Shown here piece by piece: positions 43,652 to 53,633 of a stretch of DNA of 64,000 bases. The stretch covers positions 1-64,000 of the forward strand of contig QFPO01000009.1 in assembly GCA_003241385.1 (NCBI GenBank), in the 5' to 3' direction. A program made the translations under genes and the position numbers. Source of the DNA: Rhodanobacter denitrificans (GTDB lineage Bacteria > Pseudomonadota > Gammaproteobacteria > Xanthomonadales > Rhodanobacteraceae). Every line of letters begins with the position of its first letter. The stretch's first letter is position 1. A model generated the notes under the pieces. It ran no database searches. It saw only the letters and a program-made list of their open reading frames with translations, and had not been told where the DNA came from.

Positions 43652-43863
43652 GGGAACTCTCCTCATGGAAGTGGGCCGACACATTCAAAAGAACGAATAA
43701 CTACGGGATCCCCCCCCTCGCCGACCGGCGCGCCTGACTGCGCTGCTCGATCCACGGGAAGTCACTCGGCGCCGGACGCGAACAGCTGCGCCTACCCCAG
43801 AATCCGGACGCGGTCATCCTAGGACCGGTTCGCGACGGCTGTCAACGACAATCTTCGTAGATG

Positions 43864-44775
43864 TCAAGTGCGCGTACGGCGCGCAGCGGCGCGCCGTACC
43901 GGCGCGGCGCCGGCCTCGATATGACGGATGACACTGGCGGCGACGTCGATGCCGGTGGCGGCCTCGATGCCCTCCAGTCCCGGCGACGCGTTGACCTCCA
44001 GGACCAGCGGGCCGCGCTGCGAGCGCAACAGATCCACGCCGGCGACGTCCAGGCCGATCGCACGCGCCGCCTTCAGCGCGGTGCGCTTCTCCTCGGACGA
44101 GAGCGTCACGGCGGTCGCGCTGCCGCCGCGATGCAGGTTGGCCCGGAACTCGCCTTCCGGCGCCTGCCGCCGCATCGCCGCGACGATCTTGCCGCCGACG
44201 ACGAAACAGCGCAGGTCCGCGCCGCCGGCCTCGGCGATGAACTCCTGCACGAGGAAGTTGGCGTAGAGGCCGCGGAACGCCTCGATGACGCCTTGCGCGG
44301 CGGAGCGTTTCTCGGCCAGCAGCACGCCCTGCCCCTGCGCGCCCTCGTTGAGCTTGATCACGTGCGGCGGGCTGCCGAGCATCGCGAGCAGGTCGGCCGT
44401 GTCGTCCGGGTTGTCGCCGAACACGGTCGTCGGCAGGCCGATCCGCTCGCGCGCGAGCAGCTGCAGCGAGCGCAGCTTGTCGCGTGCACGCAGGATCGCA
44501 TCGGAGCCGTTGACGGCGCGCACACCCATCATCTCGAACTGACGCACGACCGCCGTGCCGTAGAACGCGATCGAGGCGCCGATGCGCGGGATCACCGCAT
44601 CGAACCCGCCGAGCACGCGACCCTTGTAATGCATCTCGAACGCGCCCGGCGCGATGCGCAGATAACAGCGCAGCGGATCGAGCACGCGCGCCTGATGGCC
44701 GCGCGCGCGCGCCGCCTCGACCAACCGGCTCGTCGAATACAGGGACGCATTGCGCGACAGGATCGCGATCTTCAT
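43864..44775 (-). CDS. rimK: RimK-type ATP-grasp ligase
   Basis: A 303-residue ATP-grasp enzyme resembling E. coli RimK (300 residues), which adds glutamates to the C-terminus of ribosomal protein S6. N-terminal domain [23 protein letters not shown]-binding loop [13 protein letters not shown] and the catalytic metal site [20 protein letters not shown] are intact. The start at 44775 gives the family N-terminus. No clear Shine-Dalgarno site is visible. It is divergent from the DyP peroxidase gene across a 429-base gap. A degraded copy of its middle lies at 46206-46281. Confidence 0.92.
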   Translation of the reverse strand: MKIAILSRNASLYSTSRLVEAARARGHQARVLDPLRCYLRIAPGAFEMHYKGRVLGGFDAVIPRIGASIAFYGTAVVRQFEMMGVRAVNGSDAILRARDKLRSLQLLARERIGLPTTVFGDNPDDTADLLAMLGSPPHVIKLNEGAQGQGVLLAEKRSAAQGVIEAFRGLYANFLVQEFIAEAGGADLRCFVVGGKIVAAMRRQAPEGEFRANLHRGGSATAVTLSSEEKRTALKAARAIGLDVAGVDLLRSQRGPLVLEVNASPGLEGIEAATGIDVAASVIRHIEAGAAPVRRAAARRTRT

Positions 44776-45204
44776 CGGCGCGGGCAGCTCGGAGCGATCC
44801 GTGGGACGTGGTCGAAGCCGGGTACTGGAGCTGGCCGCCGCCCCTCGGGGCGGATTCTTCGATGGCGCGTCCGAGGACCTGCGGACTCGTCCGGCGCGAT
44901 TATCACACGGGCTGCGCCCGACGGGCGACGGTGCTGCGGGAACGAGGCCTGCGAGGCACGGCCGCTGCGCCCCCGCGCGGTCCGATCGGCCGGCGCGACT
45001 CGGCTGCGATCGCCTGTCGCCGCACGCGCGATGCCGGGCTCGCCGCGACGAGGTCGAAGCCCAAACCCGCGGCGTCGCCCGAGGACCGTTCGAGGCGCGC
45101 TGGAATCCGCCCGGGCCTGGGCGATGACGGGCCGGATACCGCATGAGAGAATCCGCGGTTCCGGCGGGATCGCACCGTCCGGGATTCCGATCCGGATCTA
45201 CGCG
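44776..45204. other. Gene-free gap between rimK and the peroxidase gene
   Basis: No start-plus-domain evidence for any gene on either strand. It must hold the divergent promoters of rimK and the peroxidase; none stands out clearly. Long open frames in it are GC-rich shadows. Confidence 0.6.
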
Positions 45205-46149
45205 ATGCAGCCGACGCCCGACACCGCACCCCAGGACATCGACGCGCCACTGTCGATCGCAGCCGCCTTTCTCGTTCTGGCGATCAGGGATGACGCGCCC
45301 TCGCTGGCCACGGCACGATCGGTGCTCGGCGGCATCGACGATCTGATCAAGAACGTCACGGTCCGCGACATCACCGGCACGTTCAGCTGCATCGTCGGCG
45401 TCGGTCACCGCGTCTGGCGCCCACTGACCGGCACGGTGCCGCCGCGCGAGCTGACGCCGTTCAAGGTCGTGCGCGGTGCCCGGCACACCGCGGTATCGAC
45501 GCCCGGCGATCTGCTGCTGCACGTCCGCGCCAAATCGATGGACCTCATCGTCGCGTTCGAGAGAAGCGTGCTCGACGCACTCGGTGACGCCGTCGTCACG
45601 GTCGACGAAGTGGCCGGTTTCCGCTACTTCGACGGCCGCGACCTGCTCGACTTCGTCGACGGCACCGCCAACCCGGTGGGCCCGGCCTTGCCGGCCGCGA
45701 CGATCGTCGGCGACGAAGATCCCGACCATGCCGGCGGCAGCTACGTCGTGATCCAGAAGTACCTGCACGATCTGGCTGCCTGGCGCGCGCAGACGACCGA
45801 GACGCAGGAGAGCATCGTCGGGCGCAGCAAGTACGACAACATCGAACTGCCCGACGCCGCGGCGCCCGACCAGAAGTCGCACAAGACGTTGTGCACGATC
45901 GCCGACGCGCAGGGCGAGCACGACATCCTGCGCGACAACATGCCGTTCGCCCAGCCCGGCCGCGGCGAGTACGGCACCTACTTCATCGGCTACTGCCGCC
46001 ATCTGTGGGTGATCGAGAAGATGCTCGAGCGCATGTTCGTCGGCGATCCGCCGCCGCTGCACGATCGCATCCTGGATTTCTCGACGGCTATCACCGGCGT
46101 CACCTTCTTCGCCCCGTCGCGCACGTTTCTCGCGAGCCTGGGCGATTGA
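45205..46149 (+). CDS. DyP-type heme peroxidase
   Basis: A 314-residue dye-decolorising peroxidase. The heme distal motif is [12 protein letters not shown], the GXXDG signature with catalytic Asp152 (its first Gly is Asp149 here), and the candidate proximal heme ligand is His226 in [21 protein letters not shown] and [14 protein letters not shown] are typical of the family. There is no signal peptide, so it is cytoplasmic; it resembles the short YfeX-like type. The start at 45205 has no obvious Shine-Dalgarno site. No encapsulin gene is adjacent. Confidence 0.9.
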   Translation: MQPTPDTAPQDIDAPLSIAAAFLVLAIRDDAPSLATARSVLGGIDDLIKNVTVRDITGTFSCIVGVGHRVWRPLTGTVPPRELTPFKVVRGARHTAVSTPGDLLLHVRAKSMDLIVAFERSVLDALGDAVVTVDEVAGFRYFDGRDLLDFVDGTANPVGPALPAATIVGDEDPDHAGGSYVVIQKYLHDLAAWRAQTTETQESIVGRSKYDNIELPDAAAPDQKSHKTLCTIADAQGEHDILRDNMPFAQPGRGEYGTYFIGYCRHLWVIEKMLERMFVGDPPPLHDRILDFSTAITGVTFFAPSRTFLASLGD

Positions 46150-46205
46150 GCCTGCCCTATCCGGCGAGCTCTCTCCGGTGCACACCCTGCGCATGCGCGG
46201 CTTTT

Positions 46206-46281
46206 GAGTTTGGTCAGGTGCCAAGGACTGCCGAGCATCGCGAGCAGATCGGCCGTGTCGTGCGGGTGGTCGCCGAGCACG
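46206..46281 (-). pseudogene. Decayed fragment of rimK
   Basis: This stretch aligns without gaps to 44350-44425 inside rimK, with 65 of 76 bases equal. On the minus strand it would read [18 protein letters not shown], against [18 protein letters not shown] in the intact gene. Similarity fades on both sides, so it is a remnant of a lost second rimK-type gene or a partial duplication. The surrounding 46150-46484 has no other gene. Confidence 0.75.
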
Positions 46282-46484
46282 TCCGGGCGTCGGCTCCACG
46301 GCGCCGGACTTCGCTCGTCGACAGCAGAGACACCCGCCGCGGGACCACCGATCGGAGCCAAGCCCGGCCGGCGTTAACTCGGCGGACATTGCGCGCCGGC
46401 TAAGGTGGCCGCCACGTCGAGACGGCGCATGACCGCGCCGCAACATGTTCATCCTCCCGAGTCCGCACCCGCCGCCGAACTGCC

Positions 46485-47213
46485 ATGCCCGAAGGCCCGT
46501 CGATCGTGATCCTGCGTGAAGCAGCGGCCAAGTTCCGCGGCAAGACCGTGCGCAGCGCCTCGGGCAACAGCACACTCGACCTCAGCCGCATGGAGGGACG
46601 CCGCGTCGTCGCGCTGAGGAGCTGGGGCAAGCATTTCCTGATCGAGTTCCGCGGCTTCAGCCTGCGCGTGCACATGCTGATGTTCGGCACGTACCGGATC
46701 GACGAACGCAAGCCGGCGCCTGCCCGCGTCGCGCTGCGCTTCGACAACGGCGAGCTCAACTTCTATTCGTCGTCGCTCAAGTACGTCGAAGGGCCGCTCG
46801 AGGACAGCTACGACTGGCGCGTCGACGTGCTCGATCCGCACTGGGATCCGAAGCTGGCCCGGCGCACGCTCAAGTCCCAGCCCGACACGCGGGTCTGCGA
46901 TGCCCTGCTCGACCAGCAGGTCTTCGCCGGCGTCGGCAACATCATCAAGAACGAGGTGCTGTTCCGGATTCGCGTCCACCCCGAGTCGCGCGTCGGCGAT
47001 CTGCCACCGCGAAAGCTCGGTCAACTGATCGCCGAGGCCCGGCGGTACAGCTTCGATTTTCTCGAGTGGAAGAAGCGCTTCGTGCTGCGCGAGCACTGGC
47101 AGGTCCATACCAGGCGGATCTGCCCCCGCTGCGGAGGGCCGATCTCCAAGACCTATCCCGGCGTCACGCAGCGCCGCACGTTCTTCTGCAGCCGGTGCCA
47201 GACGCGCTATTAG
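46485..47213 (+). CDS. Fpg/Nei-family DNA glycosylase
   Basis: A 242-residue base-excision repair glycosylase/AP lyase. The mature N-terminal Pro2 (MPEGPSI) is the catalytic nucleophile and Glu3 the acid. Lys49 lies in [10 protein letters not shown]; the helix-two-turn-helix contains [14 protein letters not shown]; a C-terminal zinc finger has CPRCGG and CSRCQTRY. Missing segments common to full-length MutM make it the shorter endonuclease VIII-like type acting on oxidised pyrimidines; MutM cannot be strictly excluded. It stands between the peroxidase and hydrolase genes. Confidence 0.9.
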   Translation: MPEGPSIVILREAAAKFRGKTVRSASGNSTLDLSRMEGRRVVALRSWGKHFLIEFRGFSLRVHMLMFGTYRIDERKPAPARVALRFDNGELNFYSSSLKYVEGPLEDSYDWRVDVLDPHWDPKLARRTLKSQPDTRVCDALLDQQVFAGVGNIIKNEVLFRIRVHPESRVGDLPPRKLGQLIAEARRYSFDFLEWKKRFVLREHWQVHTRRICPRCGGPISKTYPGVTQRRTFFCSRCQTRY

Positions 47214-47256
47214 GCGGCAGCACCGGCTCGGGCGCCGCGTGTGTCCGCAGGACCAT

Positions 47257-48252
47257 TCACGGCCCGTCCGCAGCCGCCGCACCGCGCATGTGCAGGCCGA
47301 CCGAATCGGCCCGGCGCAGGAACCCGCGCAGCACCACCCGCAGATCCGTGTGCCGCCCAACCAGCAGATGCCCGCCCGATTCGTAGACCACCCATTCGGC
47401 GCGCGGGATCGTGGCCGCGGCGAAGCGGGCCGCGGGCAGCGTATTGAACAGGTCATCGCGCGCGGTGACGACCAGGGTCGGCGCCCGGATGCGTTCCAGC
47501 GGCGGACGCTCGGTTTGCGGCACGCTGTCGTGACCGATCCCGCGCATCCGCCGCGACAACGGCTGAACGTGACGCACGGCCGCCATCACCGCCGCCCGAT
47601 CGAGCGGCGCTGCCGCATCGAGCAGGCTCGGGGCCACGCCGAGGAATCGCACCCATACCGATGGCGCGAGCTTCGCCACGGCCCACCATGTGAAATCGGC
47701 ACCGAGCTTGACGAGCCGGAACGCCAGCGCACTGCTGTGACTGCGGTCGACGCGGACCGGACTGTCGGGCGCGAACGTGGCCGGCACGATCAGGATCAAT
47801 GCCGTCACCCGATCCGGGTGTCGCAGTGCCAGCGCGATCGCCGAACGCGCGCCGGCGGACGCGCCGACGACGATCGCCCTGCCGACGCCGAGTTCGGCCA
47901 GCAAGGCAGCGTGTGCATCGCCCTGTGCGGCGTCGGAGGCGTCGGCCGGCAGCGGCGTACCGAGGTAACCGAATCGCGACGGCGCGATCACGCGATACTC
48001 GGGGCCGAAGAGATCAGCGACGTTCGCCAGTCCCTGATCCCAGCCGCCGCCGGCGCCGTGGATCGACAGCACCGGCAGGCCGGAACCGGCCTCGGCGTAT
48101 TCGATCGGGCCGGCCGTCGTGATCGCGACCGGTGCGCCGGTCACGGCGGCGTGCGCCCGCCGCAGGTCGCGCCGATACGCATACACGATCGACAGCGCCG
48201 CCGCGACGGCGGCAACGGCCAGCACAGGCGCGATCAGCGGCAGCGGGCCCAT
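47257..48252 (-). CDS. Alpha/beta hydrolase
   Basis: A 331-residue alpha/beta-hydrolase with an N-terminal transmembrane or signal-anchor helix (about residues 4-25). The nucleophile elbow is VVGASAGARSA (GxSxG), with the oxyanion segment SIHGAGGGWDQGL, a likely acid in VTARDDLFN and the catalytic His in ESGGHLLVGRH. The substrate is not known; esterase or lipase-type activity is the general expectation. The nitroreductase gene lies 10 bases away on the same strand, upstream, so the two may share a transcript. Confidence 0.8.
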   Translation of the reverse strand: MGPLPLIAPVLAVAAVAAALSIVYAYRRDLRRAHAAVTGAPVAITTAGPIEYAEAGSGLPVLSIHGAGGGWDQGLANVADLFGPEYRVIAPSRFGYLGTPLPADASDAAQGDAHAALLAELGVGRAIVVGASAGARSAIALALRHPDRVTALILIVPATFAPDSPVRVDRSHSSALAFRLVKLGADFTWWAVAKLAPSVWVRFLGVAPSLLDAAAPLDRAAVMAAVRHVQPLSRRMRGIGHDSVPQTERPPLERIRAPTLVVTARDDLFNTLPAARFAAATIPRAEWVVYESGGHLLVGRHTDLRVVLRGFLRRADSVGLHMRGAAAADGP

Positions 48253-48262
48253 ACGATCTCCG

Positions 48263-49357
48263 TCACCACCGCATCATCACCGCCGCCGGCGGCCGGCGCG
48301 GCGCATACGGAAGCGTCGGGCCATAGCCGAAACGCAGGACCAAGTCCGGCCGCAGCCCGGGCTCGCCGATCGTCGAGGCCAGTTCGGGCCGCCACCGGGC
48401 GATCTCGACCGGCTGATTGACGAAGGCGTGCTTGAGGCCGAGCTTCGTCGCCGTCAGCGCGAACCGCTGGCAGGCCCGGCCGACCGCGATCCAGTGCGCC
48501 CGGTCTTCGCGCTCGGCCACGAACACGACGATCCCCGCGGACGAATCGACGTGCCGGGCGTACTTCTCGCGCTCGGCCGCGGCACTGAAGAACGCATCGA
48601 AGGCCCAACGTCCGATCGAGTCGGGCATCAGCGGCGACTGCGTGCAGCCTGCGTAGAGACCGTCGCCGCGCGCCATCGCGCTGCGCGGATTGAATCGCAG
48701 CCAGGCCTTGAGCTCGGCCACGAAGCCGGCGTCGGCCATCTGCACATCGTTGGCGGCGACGACCAGATCGCGGATGCGGTCGATGCGCGCGCGCTCGGTC
48801 AGCGCGATCGTGCGCACGCCCGGAACGCGCGCGGCCCCGAGCAGCGCCTCGATCGCCGCTGCGGGCACGGAGCGGCCGTCGTACAGGGCGCGCGTGGTCT
48901 GGCGCCGCGCGATCGCAGCCGTCAACGGATCCGGGCGCGGCGTCGATTCGGCATATGCGTAGCGCACGCCGCCCTCGTCGAGCACCGCGATCGTACCGGG
49001 CCGCCCGCTCGCCGCAGCGGCGATCGCGAGATTCTCGGCCGCGCAGCCGAGGCTGACGAACAGGTGATGATCGTCCGGATCGACCGCCGGCGTGGCCCGC
49101 GACCGGTCCGGCAGGATGTCGATCGCGCCGGCGGCGACGCGGAAATGCCACGGCTGCGTATTGTGGCTGTTGGCCGCCAGTGTCGCGAAACGTACGAGGT
49201 CCTCGAGCCCGGCCGGTTCCGGCAACGGCACGCGCAGCCGATCGGCGTAGGCCTCGTAAGCACCGACCGAGCCGACGCCGGCGCGCCAGCCCCAGGCTCC
49301 CGTACCGGCGACCAGGGCTGCGCCGCCCGCGCCGATCAGCAGGCTCCGCCGGTTCAT
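48263..49357 (-). CDS. Tat-exported nitroreductase-like protein
   Basis: A 364-residue protein of the Acg-like nitroreductase-related family. The N-terminus MNRRSLLIGAGGAALVAGTG carries a twin-arginine-type signal (RRSLL). NTQPWHFRVAAG, the flavin-fold marker, RRQTTRALYDG and RCQRFALTATKLGL-type segments follow. Nitroreductases bind FMN, but some members of this branch sequester rather than use flavin. A substrate is not apparent. It is upstream of the hydrolase on the same strand, with a 10-base gap. Confidence 0.75.
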   Translation of the reverse strand: MNRRSLLIGAGGAALVAGTGAWGWRAGVGSVGAYEAYADRLRVPLPEPAGLEDLVRFATLAANSHNTQPWHFRVAAGAIDILPDRSRATPAVDPDDHHLFVSLGCAAENLAIAAAASGRPGTIAVLDEGGVRYAYAESTPRPDPLTAAIARRQTTRALYDGRSVPAAAIEALLGAARVPGVRTIALTERARIDRIRDLVVAANDVQMADAGFVAELKAWLRFNPRSAMARGDGLYAGCTQSPLMPDSIGRWAFDAFFSAAAEREKYARHVDSSAGIVVFVAEREDRAHWIAVGRACQRFALTATKLGLKHAFVNQPVEIARWRPELASTIGEPGLRPDLVLRFGYGPTLPYAPRRPPAAVMMRW

Positions 49358-49811
49358 GGCGCTGCGCACGCGTGCGTCATACCGCTGGAGTCCACAGAAT
49401 CCCGTGGCGACTTGCAAGCCCCGAGCCGCGCCGGGCCGGATCGAGCGGGCTCGCCGCACAGGGCCGGCCACGATCGTCGCGCAAGGTCGATCGTCTGGGC
49501 ATCGGAGCGGCGCTGGTGCCGGGGCACGCGTACCGCCGCGCCTCGCGCGCCTGCATGTCCTTTGGCAGCTCCGTCGTGGCGCGCCGGATGGACGCCCGCA
49601 AGTACGAGATGGAAGCCGGTGATCGGCGCTAGGCCGAAAAAGGTCACTACGGTCATCGACGGGCCGCAGGACGCCGTGAGCCGAGCGGCAATTGCAGGCG
49701 CGGGCATCGCCGACGGCAGCCTCCTTCCCGGCCATGCCGAATTCTCGACGCGGGAAGCGGCTGAACGCGCGCGCCCGAACGCGATGCGGGACATCCATGG
49801 GTCCGGGGCGA
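49358..49811. other. 454-base gap upstream of the nitroreductase gene
   Basis: No supportable gene, RNA or mobile-element feature was found here. It is bounded by tRNA-Gly on one side and presumably contains the nitroreductase promoter. Open frames in it have no family resemblance. Confidence 0.55.
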
Positions 49812-49885
49812 TGGAGCGGGTGAAGGGAATCGAACCCTCGTCAGTAGCTTGGGAAGCTACAGCTCTACCATTGAGCTACACCCGC
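49812..49885 (-). tRNA. tRNA-Gly(CCC)
   Basis: 74 bases on the minus strand fold as a tRNA: acceptor GCGGGTG/CACCCGC, anticodon stem GTAGC/GCTAC with loop TTCCCAA giving anticodon CCC, T-loop GGTTCGATTCC, and an encoded CCA end at 49812-49814. It decodes GGG. No integration scar or prophage genes adjoin it. Confidence 0.95.
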
Positions 49886-50127
49886 CCGGCGCGGACCCCG
49901 CCTCAGGGGCGGGCCGGACGCGAAGAGTAGCGGTGCGCGCCCGGCGCCTGCAAGCCAAATGTAAAGAAGCGCAGGCCTCGGTAAACAGCGGTGATGAACG
50001 GCTTCGGGAAGGTGATCGTTCAGCGGCCGTCGGATGAACTAGCGGCGCGTTCGGCGGCCCCGGGCGCCGGCTTGCGACCCGGACACCGGACGCACCGAGA
50101 ATGGCCGATCCTTGCAGGAGTCACTCC

Positions 50128-52473
50128 ATGAATATGCGACCCCGCTCGCCCTTCCCGATGGCTCGGGCGCTGCTGGCGCTGGTCCTGATCGCGCTCGCCG
50201 GCGCCGCGCTGGCCGATCCGCCCGGCCGCGTCGCCCGGATGAGCTACATCAACGGTAATGCAAGCTTCCAGCCCGGCGGCGACGACCGCTGGAGCGAGGC
50301 GATGATCAATCGCCCGCTGGTCACCGGCGACCGCCTCTATACCGACCGCGACTCGCGCGTCGAGCTCGAGGTCGGCACCGCGGTGCTGCGCATGGACGAT
50401 CGCACGAGCCTGTCCTTCCTCGACCTCAACGACGACATCGTCCAGGTCGAGCTGACCCAAGGCACGCTGAACCTGCAGGTCAAGCGCCTGTTCGACGGTC
50501 AGACCTACGAGGTCGACACGCCGACGCTCGCATTCGTCGTCGACCGTCCCGGCAACTACCGCATCGACATCGCCCCGCAGGGCGATTCGACGATGGTCAC
50601 GGTCTTCGAAGGTTCCGGCTCGGTCTACGGCCAGGGCGGCGCCAGCTATCGCGTCGACGACCGCCAGTCCTATCGCTTCTACGATTCTTCGCTGCGCGAT
50701 TACGAGGTCATGGACCTGCCGCGTACCGACACCTTCGACCGCTGGTGCTTCGAGCGCGCCGACCGCTATCAGCGCTCGGTCGCGCGCCAGTACGTGTCCG
50801 AGGAGGTCATCGGCTACGCCGACCTCGACGGCTACGGCAGCTGGACCTCGCACGCCAGCTACGGCTCGGTCTGGTTCCCGACCACGGTCGCGGTCGGCTG
50901 GGCGCCGTATCGCTACGGCCGCTGGTCGTGGATCGATCCGTGGGGCTGGAGCTGGGTCGACGATGCGCCGTGGGGCTTCGCGCCGTCGCACTACGGCCGC
51001 TGGGTCTACGTCGGCAACCGCTGGGGCTGGTGCCCGGGTCCGCGCCACCTGCGCCCGGTCTACGCGCCGGCGCTGGTCGGCTTCATCGGCGGCCGCAACT
51101 GGAGCGTATCGATCTCCGGCGGCGGGCCGGTCGGCTGGTTCCCGCTCGGCCCGCGCGACGTCTACGTGCCGTGGTACCGCAGTTCGCGCTCGTACTTCAC
51201 GAACGTCAACGTGACCAACATCCGCAATACGACGGTGATCAACAACACCTACATCACCAACGTCTACAACAACTACGCCGCGGGCCGTCCGGCCGGCATC
51301 GACTACGCGTATCGCCGCGACATCAATGCGGTGACGGCGGTGCCGGACAACGTGTTCAACAGCTCCGGCCGCGTCGGCTCGGCGCGCCTGAATCTGGACC
51401 GCAACAGCCTGGCGCGTGCCGAGGTCGTCAACCGCGTGCCGGTGCTGCCGACCGAGGCCAGCCTGGCGCCGCGCGGCGGCGCCCGCGACCTGCCGCAGCG
51501 TGCGGCCTCGTTCGACCGGGCGGTCATCGCGCGCAACACGCCGCCGCCGGCGCCGGCCCCGTTCGAGCAGCGCAAGCTGGCGATCGAGCGCAACGGCGGT
51601 CAGCCGCTGCAGACCCAGGAGCTGCGTCAGCTGGCCGATCGTGCGCCGAAGACCGCGGCGGCACCGCGCCAGGAGCGAATCCAGGTGGTCGGCAACGGAG
51701 CGGCACAGCGTGCACCGCAGGCGCTGCCACCGAAGAGTGCTGCGCCGGGCCGCGTCGAGCGTGCGCCGGCGGTCGGCGCGAACGCGCCGGCGCCGGGCGC
51801 CTCGCGCGCACCGTCGAACGCGACGCCCGACCGACGCGCGGTGGCGCCGGAACGTACGCCGGCCGCGATGCAGCGCAGCGACCGCGCCCTGCCCTCGTCG
51901 GGCTATGCGCCGCGCGGCGAGCGTGCCCCGGCGGCGAAGGCCGAGCGCGGTGCCGCGCCGACGGTCGCCCCGCGCGCCGAGCGCGCGCCGGCCGCGACGC
52001 CGCGCGTCGAACGGGCACCGACGGTCGCGCCGCGTGCCGAGCGTGCACCGGAGGCGAAGTCGTTCGAAGGCCGCAGTCAGCCGGCGCCGAGCGAGCGCCC
52101 GGCGCGCACGATGCAGCCGCGTGAGCCGGCCCAGCAGCGGGCGCCCGCACCGTCGGCTCGTCAGTACGAGCCGCGCAAGGCCGAACCGGCCGTGCGCGAG
52201 CCGGCACCGGCGCGCAGCTACCGCCAGGCGCCCCCCGAGCCGCGCCGGATCGAGCAGGCCCCGGCGCGGCGCGTCGAGCCGCAGCAGCGTGCCGAACCGG
52301 CGCCGCAGCGCATGGAGCGCAGCGCGCCGCAGGCCGCGCCGCGCGTCGCGCAGCCGCCGCCGCAACAGCAGCAGCGTTCGGTGGAGCCGCGCCAGCAGGC
52401 CGCGCCGCCGCAGAAGCAGCAGCGTGTCGAGCGCTCGCGCGACAACGACGGCAAGGGCAAGGACGATCGCTGA
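50128..52473 (+). CDS. FecR/DUF6600 protein with a long repetitive tail
   Basis: A 781-residue exported protein. After a signal peptide (about residues 1-29) comes a FecR-like domain (RVARMSYINGNASFQPGGDD, LYTDRDSRVELEVGTAVLRM, VYGQGGASYRVDDRQS) to about 190, then a Trp/Tyr-rich DUF6600 region (YGRWSWIDPWGWSWVDDAPW, GNRWGWCPGPRHL) to about 410. The last 370 residues are disordered and rich in Pro, Ala, Arg and Gln, with RAERAP-type repeats. AGGAG precedes the ATG. The role of the family is unknown; no FecI-type sigma factor is adjacent. A strong terminator follows. Confidence 0.8.
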   Translation: MNMRPRSPFPMARALLALVLIALAGAALADPPGRVARMSYINGNASFQPGGDDRWSEAMINRPLVTGDRLYTDRDSRVELEVGTAVLRMDDRTSLSFLDLNDDIVQVELTQGTLNLQVKRLFDGQTYEVDTPTLAFVVDRPGNYRIDIAPQGDSTMVTVFEGSGSVYGQGGASYRVDDRQSYRFYDSSLRDYEVMDLPRTDTFDRWCFERADRYQRSVARQYVSEEVIGYADLDGYGSWTSHASYGSVWFPTTVAVGWAPYRYGRWSWIDPWGWSWVDDAPWGFAPSHYGRWVYVGNRWGWCPGPRHLRPVYAPALVGFIGGRNWSVSISGGGPVGWFPLGPRDVYVPWYRSSRSYFTNVNVTNIRNTTVINNTYITNVYNNYAAGRPAGIDYAYRRDINAVTAVPDNVFNSSGRVGSARLNLDRNSLARAEVVNRVPVLPTEASLAPRGGARDLPQRAASFDRAVIARNTPPPAPAPFEQRKLAIERNGGQPLQTQELRQLADRAPKTAAAPRQERIQVVGNGAAQRAPQALPPKSAAPGRVERAPAVGANAPAPGASRAPSNATPDRRAVAPERTPAAMQRSDRALPSSGYAPRGERAPAAKAERGAAPTVAPRAERAPAATPRVERAPTVAPRAERAPEAKSFEGRSQPAPSERPARTMQPREPAQQRAPAPSARQYEPRKAEPAVREPAPARSYRQAPPEPRRIEQAPARRVEPQQRAEPAPQRMERSAPQAAPRVAQPPPQQQQRSVEPRQQAAPPQKQQRVERSRDNDGKGKDDR

Positions 52474-52505
52474 GCGACTTCAGGGCTTGTGCGGTCTGCA
52501 AATCG

Positions 52506-52538
52506 GAAGGCCGCCGCGTCGAGGACGCGGCGGCCTTC
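52506..52538 (+). terminator. Terminator after the FecR/DUF6600 gene
   Basis: Perfect 15-bp stem GAAGGCCGCCGCGTC/GACGCGGCGGCCTTC with a 3-base loop, followed by GTTCCTTC. Confidence 0.8.
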
Positions 52539-52583
52539 GTTCCTTCACGGGCAATGCCGCAGCGGCGCCGCTACAATAGCCCG

Positions 52584-52784
52584 ATGCATATCGTGCTCAA
52601 CGGCCAGCCCTACGAATGCCCCGCACCGACGACCGTCGCCGGGCTGCTCGAGGCGATCGGGCTGGGTCACAAGCGCGTCGCGGTCGAGGTCAATCAGCGC
52701 ATCGTGCCGCGCAGCCGCCACGCCACGCTGGACCTGGAACCGGACGATCGCGTCGAGATCGTGCACGCCATCGGCGGCGGCTGA
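52584..52784 (+). CDS. thiS: Sulfur carrier protein ThiS
   Basis: A 66-residue ubiquitin-like sulfur carrier that delivers thiocarboxylate sulfur to ThiG for the thiamine thiazole ring. It starts MHIVLNGQPYE and ends AIGGG, the Gly-Gly tail needed for activation by ThiF/MoeB-type enzymes. ATG 52584 is used; the 30-base longer reading lacks homology. A -10-like TACAAT at 52572-52577 places transcription start essentially at the ATG, suggesting a leaderless mRNA. No TPP riboswitch was seen in front. thiG follows 42 bases later. Confidence 0.93.
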   Translation: MHIVLNGQPYECPAPTTVAGLLEAIGLGHKRVAVEVNQRIVPRSRHATLDLEPDDRVEIVHAIGGG

Positions 52785-52826
52785 GCCGCCGCATCCCCTC
52801 ATCGCTTTCCGACCACGCCCACTGCC

Positions 52827-53633
52827 ATGACGCCTGCCCTTCCCGCCGGCACCGCCGACGACTCGTTCGTCATCGCCGGCCGCACCTATCGATCCCGCCT
52901 GCTGACCGGCACCGGCAAATACCGCGATCTGGACGAGACGCGCCGCGCGACCGAGGCCGCCGGCGCCGAGATCGTCACCGTCGCGATCCGGCGCACCAAC
53001 ATCGGCCAGGACCCGGACCAGCCGAACCTGCTCGACGTGCTGCCGCCGTCGCGCTACACGATCCTGCCCAACACCGCCGGCTGCTACACCGCCGAGGAGG
53101 CCGTGCGCACCTGTTTGCTCGCGCGCGAGCTGCTCGACGGCCATACCCTGGTCAAGCTCGAGGTGCTCGGCGACCAACGCACGCTGTTCCCGGACGTCGT
53201 ACAGACGCTGGCGGCTGCCGAGCGCCTGGTCGCCGAGGGTTTCGACGTGATGGTCTACACCTCGGATGATCCGCTGCTGGCACGGCGCCTGGAGGCGATC
53301 GGCTGCGTCGCGATCATGCCGCTGGCGGCGCCGATCGGCTCGGGCCTCGGCATCCAGAACCGCTACAACCTGCTCGAGATCGTCGAGAACGCGAAGGTGC
53401 CGGTGCTCGTCGATGCCGGCGTCGGCACCGCTTCGGATGCCGCGATCGCGATGGAGCTGGGCTGCGACGGCGTGCTGATGAACACCGCGATCGCCGGCGC
53501 GCGCGATCCGGTGCTGATGGCGCATGCGATGAAGCTGGCGGTCGAAGCCGGCCGCAGCGCATTCCGCGCCGGCCGCATTCCGCGCAAGCGTTATGCGTCG
53601 GCATCCAGCCCGATCGACGGGACGATCGGATGA
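52827..53633 (+). CDS. thiG: Thiazole synthase
   Basis: A 268-residue TIM-barrel ThiG that condenses deoxyxylulose phosphate, dehydroglycine and ThiS sulfur to the thiazole phosphate. [18 protein letters not shown] is the family opening, the imine-forming Lys is in [11 protein letters not shown], and [15 protein letters not shown] and [20 protein letters not shown] bind phosphate. It stops in an ATGA overlap with trmB. ThiC elsewhere in the window makes the other half of thiamine. Confidence 0.97.
   Translation: MTPALPAGTADDSFVIAGRTYRSRLLTGTGKYRDLDETRRATEAAGAEIVTVAIRRTNIGQDPDQPNLLDVLPPSRYTILPNTAGCYTAEEAVRTCLLARELLDGHTLVKLEVLGDQRTLFPDVVQTLAAAERLVAEGFDVMVYTSDDPLLARRLEAIGCVAIMPLAAPIGSGLGIQNRYNLLEIVENAKVPVLVDAGVGTASDAAIAMELGCDGVLMNTAIAGARDPVLMAHAMKLAVEAGRSAFRAGRIPRKRYASASSPIDGTIG

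Noticed and set aside
43864..46575. 903-residue open frame covering rimK and beyond
   Set aside because: Only the last 303 residues are RimK; the rest is antisense to the peroxidase gene and the gap.
49354..49794. Open frame in the gap before the tRNA
   Set aside because: No start context or family resemblance; no sign of an integrase or attachment repeat next to the tRNA.
52474..52583. TPP riboswitch in front of thiS
   Set aside because: The stretch holds only a terminator and a -10 box; none of the thi-box segments are present.
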